The notes below the pieces were generated by a model. That model was not told the DNA's origin. It saw only the letters and a program-made list of their open reading frames with translations, and did not search any database. Both the position numbers and the translations under genes were made by a program. From Bacteroidaceae bacterium (GTDB lineage: Bacteria > Bacteroidota > Bacteroidia > Bacteroidales > Bacteroidaceae), in assembly GCA_017453465.1 (NCBI GenBank), contig JAFTEV010000074.1:34708-98707 (forward strand): a stretch of 64,000 bases of DNA, written 5' to 3'. This document shows positions 16,789 through 23,088 of the stretch, one piece after another. The stretch's first letter is position 1. Each line of letters begins with the position of its first letter.

Positions 16789-17268
16789 ATGAAAAAGATG
16801 AAAAAGATGATGAACTGGCTGTTTGCAGCTACACTCGTAGCTGGCAGCCTGAATGCGCTGACCTCATGCAATAAGGCTAACGCTAACGACAAAGAAGACC
16901 TTCCGAAGGTTGAGTCAACTGAACTGATTCGCACCAGCCAGAGCTGGGACGGCGTGGAACTGCCCGACTATCTGCAGGGTCGCCCCGAACTGGTGGCTGT
17001 GAAGTATGTGTTCCCGGCTGGCCAGAAACTGGGCTGGCACCATCATCCAGTGATGAACTACGGTGTGCTCATCCAGGGCGAACTGACCATCATTGGAAAG
17101 GACGGAAAGGAGAAAGTTGTCCACGAGGGCGAAGCCGTTGTAGAAATGGTCAACACCATTCACCACGGCGAGAACAGAGGCTCGAAGCCTGTCATCCTCT
17201 ATATGTTCTACCTCTCGCAGAAGGATCTGCCACTGGCTGTGCAGCATCCTGAAATTCCTTTGGAATAG
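16789..17268 (+). CDS. Cupin-domain lipoprotein
   Basis: A 159-residue protein with a lipoprotein signal: basic start (MKKMKKMM), hydrophobic core, lipobox LTSC with Cys27. The mature part is one cupin domain: GWHHHPVMNYGVLIQGEL holds the first metal-binding motif (two or three His, then the Gly-x-Leu strand), and the second motif has H in NTIHHGENRGSKPV. Small secreted cupins of this kind bind a metal or a small ligand; the substrate is unknown. The ATG is preceded by an A-rich stretch typical of Bacteroidetes initiation. Downstream lies a large hairpin at 17291-17416. Confidence 0.85.
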   Translation: MKKMKKMMNWLFAATLVAGSLNALTSCNKANANDKEDLPKVESTELIRTSQSWDGVELPDYLQGRPELVAVKYVFPAGQKLGWHHHPVMNYGVLIQGELTIIGKDGKEKVVHEGEAVVEMVNTIHHGENRGSKPVILYMFYLSQKDLPLAVQHPEIPLE

Positions 17269-17290
17269 AAGAAGATCTAATCGAATAGAA

Positions 17291-17416
17291 GGGAAGTTAA
17301 AGGGGAGTTAAAAGGTAGTTATCGCTTCGCTTGGAAGTTAAAGGGTCAATACTGAAACTTCTGATTCGTCCCTTTAACTTCCTTTCATTTTCCTCTTAAC
17401 TTCTCTTTAACTTCCC
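17291..17416. repeat. Word-repeat hairpin (GGAAGTTAA words), right flank of the cupin cassette
   Basis: An inner stem pairs GGAAGTTAAAGGG (17333-17345) with 17370-17382 around the loop TCAATACTG-AAACTTCTG...; an outer stem pairs 17291-17302 with 17405-17416. The left arm is interrupted by AGTTATCGCTTCGCT, the reverse complement of the AGCGAAGCGATAACT word at 16426-16440. It lies between convergent genes and may end both transcripts. Confidence 0.75.
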
Positions 17417-17422
17417 TTTCTT

Positions 17423-18583
17423 TTACTGCGGCTTCCCCACCTTTTTATATTCTTCCCAGCGCACACGGATGCTACCCACGTAGTCGTAAGTTTCGCTGCC
17501 ACGGAAGTAGCCGTGGCGGACTTCGGGCTGGTTGTAGAAACGCGACTCAGCCATGCGGAGAACGTAACCATCGACATTGCCGAGCCAGCGGTCGGGGTCT
17601 TTGCCATATTTGCGTGCAAGGGCACGAGCATCATCCACATGGCCAGGACCGGCGTTGTAGGCAGCAAGGATGAAGTTGATGCGTTCCGACGGGTTGTGAA
17701 TGAAGGCATAATGCTGGTCGAGCTGGTTGATGAGGCGCACGGCTCCACGGATGTTGCTCTCCGGCTGGAACACATCTTGCTGACTCACGCCTACGCTGCG
17801 GGCGGTGCTGGGCATGAGTTGCATCAGACCCATTGCGCCCATGAAGGAGACAGCTCCGGGGTCGAAGGCAGACTCCTGATAGGCTTGGGCGGCAAGCAGT
17901 CGCCAGTCCCAGTTGCACTGACGGGCATACTGGCGGAACAGGTGGTCGTAGAGAGATATTTCGCCCTTGGCAAGGTTGCGAATGGGCGCAGAAACATGGC
18001 GGCGAGGCGTATAAGTCTTGCCGCTTTTCGTGCGAATCTGGATGGTGGAGAGAGCCAGCAACTTCCCTTTATTTGCCTGAATCCAGGCCGAAAGGCTCCC
18101 CGCCAGGGCAGGACTTTGCTTGCTCACCGCCCACGAGCGGATGATGGTGTCGCCACGGAAGTATTGGTTCTCGTCCGTCTGCATGGAGTCGGGAATGTTA
18201 CAAGCCACAATATCGCCGTCGCCCTGGGCCAAGCGCGCCAGCAAGTCTTCCACCGTGCGGCATACCTCCACACGGAGGCTCACCCCAATGCTGCGGGCAA
18301 AGGCATCGGCCAGCATATATTGCCGCCCGAAGTGTTCGCCACGAAACTCAAAGTAAGTGTCGGGGCCGTACTGAGTCAAGATGATGAGTTCGCCACCCGC
18401 TTGAATCTGCTCCAAGTCAAAAGTCTGCGCTTGCTGCGGTGCAGGAAAGTGGGAGGCAGGCTTGGGTTGTTGGCAAGATGCACAGAGTACACAGAGAAGA
18501 CAGAGCGCACAGAGTGCTCTCCTCTTTAGAAAAAAGTCATAGCGTGAGCTACATTCTCTGTCTTCTCTGTGTACTCTGTGCAT
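17423..18583 (-). CDS. mltF: MltF-like lytic transglycosylase lipoprotein
   Basis: Cleaves peptidoglycan glycan strands. After an export signal ending at Cys37, residues about 55-215 form a family 3 solute-binding-like domain (ELIILTQYGPDTYFEF, GDGDIVACNIPDS), and residues about 220-370 an SLT domain with catalytic E237 in QAYQESAFDP and the GLMQLMPSTA motif. The ATG overlaps the YigZ stop by one base (TAATG), a sign of coupling. Oddly, the first 10 codons and the codons of the hydrophobic signal (LCALCLLCVLCASC) are the two arms of a 28-bp perfect inverted repeat, so the signal peptide appears derived from a CACAGAG repeat. Lipidation at Cys37 is plausible but the lipobox is poor (CASC). Confidence 0.88.
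   Translation of the reverse strand: MHRVHREDRECSSRYDFFLKRRALCALCLLCVLCASCQQPKPASHFPAPQQAQTFDLEQIQAGGELIILTQYGPDTYFEFRGEHFGRQYMLADAFARSIGVSLRVEVCRTVEDLLARLAQGDGDIVACNIPDSMQTDENQYFRGDTIIRSWAVSKQSPALAGSLSAWIQANKGKLLALSTIQIRTKSGKTYTPRRHVSAPIRNLAKGEISLYDHLFRQYARQCNWDWRLLAAQAYQESAFDPGAVSFMGAMGLMQLMPSTARSVGVSQQDVFQPESNIRGAVRLINQLDQHYAFIHNPSERINFILAAYNAGPGHVDDARALARKYGKDPDRWLGNVDGYVLRMAESRFYNQPEVRHGYFRGSETYDYVGSIRVRWEEYKKVGKPQ
18478..18583. repeat. 28-bp perfect inverted repeat spanning the mltF start and signal peptide
   Basis: 18478-18505 and 18556-18583 are exact reverse complements made of CACAGAG/GTACACAG words, with a 50-base loop. The right arm includes the mltF start codon and the left arm encodes its signal peptide. 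Similar CACAGAG words form the hairpin at 51363-51452. Confidence 0.9.
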
Positions 18584-19173
18584 TATCTAATGTATAATGT
18601 ATCCACCTTTTCCAGCCGTGCGCGCAACTGCGGCATTGCGTCCTTGCGAATGCGCAGGGTCATAGAGCAGTCGGTGTCGTAGCCTTGCGAAAGGATTTGG
18701 GGTTCCATGTCCTTCACCACACGCATGACATCGTTCATGAAGGGATACTCAAAGCTGAAGGTAATGTCCTCATCCACCGTCTTCTCAATGACTTCGGCAG
18801 CGGCAATGGCTTCAGCGGCAGCAGCGCGGTAGGCCACAATAAGCCCGCTGGTGCCCAGTTTGATGCCACCAAAATAGCGCACCACGATGATGAGAATGTT
18901 CGTCAGTTCGTTGCTGTTGATTTGTCCCAAGATGGGCTTACCAGCCGTGCCGCTCGGTTCGCCGTTGTCGTTGGCACGGAAGTCCAGTCTATCCGCTCCC
19001 AGCATATAGGCATAGCAGACGTGGCGTGCATCGTAGTATTTCTTCTGATAGTCCGCCACCAGCTGCTTGATCTCTTCCACGGAACTGACGGGCATAGCAA
19101 AAGCGAGAAACTTACTGCGTTTCTCGCTGTATGTGCCTTCTGCCAAAGCTTTTATCGTGCGGTAGGAATCCAT
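18583..19173 (-). CDS. YigZ/IMPACT family protein
   Basis: Member of the YigZ (UPF0029/IMPACT) family; some members associate with ribosomes or bind nucleic acid, but the bacterial role is unsettled. The family core is clear: GTYSEKRSKFLAFAMPV near the start, ARHVCYAYMLG, the signature NDNGEPSGTAGKPIL, and LIIVVRYFGGIKLGTSGL. The C-terminal DUF1949 ferredoxin-like domain follows. The length of about 196 residues is normal. The ATG at 19173 is preferred, but a GTG at 19176 overlaps the previous stop as TAGTG and could be used. It lies between DUF1015 and mltF, with single-base overlaps that indicate one tightly coupled operon. Confidence 0.9.
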   Translation of the reverse strand: MDSYRTIKALAEGTYSEKRSKFLAFAMPVSSVEEIKQLVADYQKKYYDARHVCYAYMLGADRLDFRANDNGEPSGTAGKPILGQINSNELTNILIIVVRYFGGIKLGTSGLIVAYRAAAAEAIAAAEVIEKTVDEDITFSFEYPFMNDVMRVVKDMEPQILSQGYDTDCSMTLRIRKDAMPQLRARLEKVDTLYIR

Positions 19174-19175
19174 CA

Positions 19176-20444
19176 CTAGCTAAGTTTGTGAATCACCAGT
19201 CCCGACCGCAGCTTTGGTTCAAACCAAGTGGCCTTCGGGGGCATAATCTTGCCGCTGTCGGCGATGTCCATGATTTGCTGCATGGTGACGGGATAGAGGG
19301 CGAGGGCCAACTTCATTTCGCCACTATCGACACGGCGTTTCAGTTCGCCCAGACCACGGAGTCCGCCCACGAAGTCAATACGCTTGTCGCGGCGCAAATC
19401 CTTGATGCCGAGGATGTCGTCCAGAATCAGCCGACTGCTGATGCTTACGTCCAGCACGCCGATAGGGTCGTTGGCGTCGTAGGTGCCCGTCTTGGCCTTC
19501 AGCGAATACCATTCGCCAGCCAGATAGAGCGAAAATTCGTGCAACTCCTGTGGGCGATATTCATGCTGACCCTTCGGCGTGACGGTGAAGTTCTTGCTCA
19601 GAGCCTCCAAAAACTCCGTCTCGGTCAGTCCGCCCAGGTCTTTCACCACGCGGTTGTAGTCCAGGATGGTCAGCTGACTGGCGGGGAAGCAGACGGCCAT
19701 GAAGTAGTTGTACTCCTCGTCGCCCCTGTGATTGGGATTTTGCTTCGCCTTCTCAGCTCCCACCAGAGCCGCTGCCGCCGAGCGGTGATGGCCGTCGGCA
19801 ATGTAGAGACTGGGCATCTTGGCAAACTCCGCTGTGATGGTCTGGATGTCAGCATCATCAGTGACACACCAGAGCTTGTGGCCAAAGCCGTCGATGGGTG
19901 CAGTGAAGTCATACTCAGGCTCCGTCTTGGCATACTTCTCAATCAGTGCGAGCAAGACGGCATTGTCGGGATAGGCAAAGAAGACAGGTTCGATGTTGGC
20001 GTCGTTCACACGCACATGCTTCATGCGGTCCTCTTCCTTGTCGGCGCGGGTGAGTTCGTGCTTCTTGATGACCCCTGTCTGGTAGTCGCCACTATAGGCT
20101 CCCACCACAATGCCATACTGCGTTTTCTCCTGATTCCCATTGGCGGGCAAACAGGAAGTCTGCGCATAGATGTAGTACTGCTCCTTTTCGTCCTGCACCA
20201 GCCATCCCTTCTGCTGAAACTTCAGGAACTGCCGTGCAGCCTCCTCATACACCCGTGGGTCATACTCACTGGTGCCAGGCTCAAAGTTTATCTCAGGCTT
20301 GATGATGTGGTAGAGCGATTTCTCGTTGTCGCCAGCCTCTGCCCTGGCCTCTTCCGAGTTCAGCACATCATAGGGGCGACTTTCCACCTGTTCCACCAAT
20401 GCCTTCGGGGGACGCACCCCCCTGAATGGTTTTACAATTGCCAT
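19176..20444 (-). CDS. DUF1015 family protein
   Basis: A 422-residue cytoplasmic protein of the DUF1015 (SerB-cluster-associated) family. Typical features are the opening MAIVKPFRGVRPPKALVEQVESRPYDV, the motif SLYIADGHHRSAAAALV in the middle, and YNYFMAVCFPASQLTILDYNRVVKDL. In Bacteroidetes the gene is often found beside serA and serC, suggesting a link with serine metabolism, but the reaction is unknown. Here the serine genes are absent and an AT-rich restriction-modification pair lies directly upstream (37 bases), possibly an insertion that separated the gene from its usual neighbours. It heads the DUF1015-yigZ-mltF operon. Confidence 0.88.
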   Translation of the reverse strand: MAIVKPFRGVRPPKALVEQVESRPYDVLNSEEARAEAGDNEKSLYHIIKPEINFEPGTSEYDPRVYEEAARQFLKFQQKGWLVQDEKEQYYIYAQTSCLPANGNQEKTQYGIVVGAYSGDYQTGVIKKHELTRADKEEDRMKHVRVNDANIEPVFFAYPDNAVLLALIEKYAKTEPEYDFTAPIDGFGHKLWCVTDDADIQTITAEFAKMPSLYIADGHHRSAAAALVGAEKAKQNPNHRGDEEYNYFMAVCFPASQLTILDYNRVVKDLGGLTETEFLEALSKNFTVTPKGQHEYRPQELHEFSLYLAGEWYSLKAKTGTYDANDPIGVLDVSISSRLILDDILGIKDLRRDKRIDFVGGLRGLGELKRRVDSGEMKLALALYPVTMQQIMDIADSGKIMPPKATWFEPKLRSGLVIHKLS

Positions 20445-20481
20445 AAATTCTTGTCTTAAAAACTAATTCTATTCTCTTTAT

Positions 20482-21363
20482 TTACAAATATTGCTTAGTG
20501 AAAGGATTGCGGTTTAAGACTCCGTCTGCAATTCCTTTTCTTATGATATTTCCAATAAAATCTTCCTCCGAGGGGTATTCATTGACATTAGCACCACCAA
20601 GCATCAGGTCGATTCCCTTTATCGTAGTGCTCTGAATCTTGTTGAAAGACAACGCCCACTTCTTCTGCGGGTTATTCCAACCTAACTTGAACGAACAAAA
20701 GTCAACAGGACTATTTGGATTATAATCAGTCAACAGAGAACAATCACAGGCACTCTTTAAATAGAACATGGCTAAATCTTGCAACACAAAAACTATCTTT
20801 CGATGCCAAGACTCCACAATTTTTCCTTTCTTATAAGCCTGCTGCATCATCGTCTTTGAAAACTCATTGGTCCAATTAACACCAAAAGTGTGCTTTTTGC
20901 CCGAATATCTTCCGTTGTTCAACAGTTCTACGACGTAGGGATATGGTGTTCCAGTCGTTCCGCCTGCTTGAATCTCCACACAGAGAAAGTCTTTTACCAA
21001 ATCATGCTCATCTACTTCCACTGCGACATAGTCAACATTTCCGCCAACACCAATGTTTACCTCCTGAATCCATTTGACATTTCTCCAAGCAGAAAGGTAT
21101 TTTTCGCGAATAGTTTCAAACATGAAGTCATCTTTAAACCTTTGAGGGCATATCACCACAGGGCATATTTCTTTTCCCTTGTTGACTGTTGCCCCAAGTG
21201 TGCAGATTCCCACCTTTTTCTGTGGTTCACTCTTTCGGGGCTTCACACACGTTCCTTTAATGTATTTACAATATTGCTGCTTTCGTGCAGAAATACAAGA
21301 ATCAGAATTGTCCTCGTAATCATAGCAGAACACTTCTATGGGATATTTACCTATATTCTTCAT
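20482..21363 (-). CDS. NotI-like type II restriction endonuclease
   Basis: Likely cuts DNA at a specific site protected by the adjacent methyltransferase. The 293-residue protein resembles the NotI family: an N-terminal Cys-rich part (Cys at 13, 23, 32, 39, 54, 67, 72), with GICTLGATV and CPVVICPQRF recalling the NotI metal-binding Cys4 region, then a nuclease core with D111 (GNVDYVAVEV) and E130-x-Q132 (LCVEIQAGG), matching the D...ExQ active site known for NotI. The target site cannot be inferred. Its ATG overlaps the methyltransferase stop by 4 bases (ATGA). Base composition is clearly AT-richer than its neighbours, a sign of transfer. Confidence 0.8.
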   Translation of the reverse strand: MKNIGKYPIEVFCYDYEDNSDSCISARKQQYCKYIKGTCVKPRKSEPQKKVGICTLGATVNKGKEICPVVICPQRFKDDFMFETIREKYLSAWRNVKWIQEVNIGVGGNVDYVAVEVDEHDLVKDFLCVEIQAGGTTGTPYPYVVELLNNGRYSGKKHTFGVNWTNEFSKTMMQQAYKKGKIVESWHRKIVFVLQDLAMFYLKSACDCSLLTDYNPNSPVDFCSFKLGWNNPQKKWALSFNKIQSTTIKGIDLMLGGANVNEYPSEEDFIGNIIRKGIADGVLNRNPFTKQYL

Positions 21364-22403
21364 GCTAACAACATTGTTTGAATCAACCGTTCTTTTGACG
21401 TTCTAATATACTGAGGGCTAAGGTCTATGCCCACACCGCGCCGGCCTAATTTCAGAGCCGCAGAAACCGTTGTCCCTGTCCCGATGAATGGATCCAGCAC
21501 AATGCCCCCTTCGGGGCAGGTGGCGAGTATTGGCACACGCAACAATGCTTCGGGATAAACCGCGCAGTGACTGTCTGTTCGCCATGTATCTTCGGTCACA
21601 ACATTCCAGACATCATTAGGCAAATGTCCTTTTGCATGGATTCGCATAATATAAAAGCCCTTGTCTGCCAATTCCTTGGCTCGTCCGCTTATCCGTGCGT
21701 TATCACTATGCCAGGCCCGCTGTGCACCCCTGATTGTCATTCGGAAGTCATTGACCTGTCCTTCCCTGATTTCAGACAGGACTTCGTCCAATGCCCTTTC
21801 CGCATTGACCTTTTCTTCTTCGGTCAACTCTTTGCTTTCTCTTATCAATTTTCTGTATTTCTTTCCCGAAACACCAGTGGAAGAAACCGTATCCTTCGTA
21901 GTCACAACAGGTTGCTTGGTAGGTTTTATCAAGATAGAATCAGCATCGTAAAAGTATTTCTTCGATTTTACAAAATGGAAAAAGTGCTCATACGAGTCCC
22001 TTAACCTGTCTTTGCAACTTTGTGTGCCTTTCAGTTGATGCCATATCACATCGTTTCTCAATATCCAGCCATTATCCATCAAAGCGAGCGCAACCCGCCA
22101 TGGCATACCCAGCAGTCCCTTGTCCACATACTTGTCTCCCAGATTCAGCCAAAAGGAGCCATCCTTTACAAGTACCCGCTTTGCCTCATTAAACACAGCA
22201 ATGAGTTTTTCCACATACTGTTCAAACGTCTTCTCATTGCCTATTTCATGTTCATCCTCTTCATTGTCATAGACACGCATCCCCCAGTAAGGAGGCGAAG
22301 TTATAATACAATTGACCGAGTTACTCTCCATCTCCTTGAGGACAGAAAGGCAATCTCCCTGTATCAAATTATATCGTTGTTTCTCTTCCAACGGATTGTG
22401 CAT
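21360..22403 (-). CDS. Site-specific DNA methyltransferase (beta class, SPPY motif)
   Basis: Methylates the exocyclic amino group of cytosine (N4) or adenine (N6) at the site cut by the partner enzyme. The catalytic motif is TSPPYWGMR (SPPY at residues 36-39), and the AdoMet-binding motif LDPFIGTGTT is at residues 303-312; this order, catalytic before AdoMet site with the target recognition region between (about 150-260), is the beta class. SPPY is most often seen in N4-cytosine enzymes. Its length of 347 residues is normal. It precedes and overlaps the endonuclease, so protection is made first. AT-rich like its partner. A TATCTTTG box lies 50 bases upstream. Confidence 0.9.
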   Translation of the reverse strand: MHNPLEEKQRYNLIQGDCLSVLKEMESNSVNCIITSPPYWGMRVYDNEEDEHEIGNEKTFEQYVEKLIAVFNEAKRVLVKDGSFWLNLGDKYVDKGLLGMPWRVALALMDNGWILRNDVIWHQLKGTQSCKDRLRDSYEHFFHFVKSKKYFYDADSILIKPTKQPVVTTKDTVSSTGVSGKKYRKLIRESKELTEEEKVNAERALDEVLSEIREGQVNDFRMTIRGAQRAWHSDNARISGRAKELADKGFYIMRIHAKGHLPNDVWNVVTEDTWRTDSHCAVYPEALLRVPILATCPEGGIVLDPFIGTGTTVSAALKLGRRGVGIDLSPQYIRTSKERLIQTMLLA

Positions 22404-22452
22404 GTCGTATTCTTTAAATGACGGTAATTTACGGTTTAGCTGTTTTCTGCTG

Positions 22453-22460
22453 CAAAGATA
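22453..22460 (-). promoter_or_regulatory. -7 box for the restriction-modification pair
   Basis: TATCTTTG on the minus strand, 50 bases before the methyltransferase ATG. No clear TTTG is found at the right distance upstream, so it is a weak or regulated promoter. Confidence 0.5.
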
Positions 22461-22593
22461 AATAAAAATTCTGAGATATTTATGTCTGGTGAATATAAAA
22501 GATTTTTGTGAGGAAATTTTGCGTGAATTTTTCGAAAAGAAAGGGAACTTTTGCTCATAAAATGTAGTAAACTCTCAACTCCGTCCCACAACT

Positions 22594-22747
22594 GTGCCAC
22601 CGCAGCAGCAATGCAGTAGGAAACGAGTGGCAATGCAGTGGGAGCCGAGTGGCAAAGGCTTCCCACCGCAACGGGAGTGCAGTGCCACCGCTGCGAGAGT
22701 GCATTGCCACCGCAACGGGAGTGCAGTGCCACTGCGGTAGCAATGCA
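22594..22747. repeat. Array of degenerate 22-base repeats, copy B
   Basis: Seven consecutive 22-base units start at 22594, 22616, 22638, 22660, 22682, 22704 and 22726, and weaker ones continue to about 22790. Most units begin GTGCCACCGC or a variant and end GAGTGCA or CAATGCA. The period and words are those of the array at 9903-10100. The region of 685 bases between the methyltransferase and nrdD holds this array, a palindromic cluster (22850-22941) and the nrdD promoter, and no gene. Confidence 0.87.
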
Positions 22748-22849
22748 GCGAAACGGAAGGCTTGCCCATGCGGAAGGTGAGCCGAAAGTAGTGCCGCTGC
22801 AATCTGGCAGGGGTGTTTTTGGGAAAAGAACAAAATGATGGAAAAATTG

Positions 22850-22941
22850 AAAAGTTTTCCGTTTCAGAAAATCATCCTTTTGAATTAAAGAGAGATAAAA
22901 TTTTTAGTTAGAGCAAAAGTTTTCCCAAACGGAAAACTTTT
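22850..22941 (+). promoter_or_regulatory. Palindromic cluster upstream of the nrdD promoter
   Basis: AAAAGTTTTCCGTTT at 22850-22864 is repeated inverted and exactly at 22927-22941. The right copy also pairs with AAAAGTTTTCC at 22915-22925 around the loop CAAAC, followed by ATATTTTTTTT. The set of three related half-sites ends 22 bases before the -33 box, which suits operator sites for nrdD; the hairpin plus T-run could also end a transcript entering from the left. Confidence 0.5.
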
Positions 22942-22962
22942 ATATTTTTTTTAACGAAAAAG

Positions 22963-22994
22963 TTTGTACGAAACGAAAATAATACATAGCTTTG
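22963..22994 (+). promoter_or_regulatory. Promoter for nrdD
   Basis: TTTG (22963-22966), a 20-base spacer, TAGCTTTG (22987-22994). The start of transcription would give a leader of roughly 88 bases before the ATG at 23089. Confidence 0.78.
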
Positions 22995-23088
22995 CAGCCG
23001 CAAACGAAATAGAAGAAAGAGAAGCGTGAACACCTACGTTTACACATTATTTATTTTATAGAACCCCCAAAACTAACCCTTTCCAGAC

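Noticed and set aside
16355-17416. Insertion sequence or composite transposon
   Set aside because: No transposase gene and no clear target duplication; only hairpin-like flanks are seen, so it is reported as a cassette with repeats.
19131-20459. Open frame of 442 codons on the plus strand
   Set aside because: Antisense to DUF1015, which shows clear family motifs on the minus strand.
22594-22790. CRISPR array
   Set aside because: Units abut without unique spacers, are too degenerate, and no cas genes are present.
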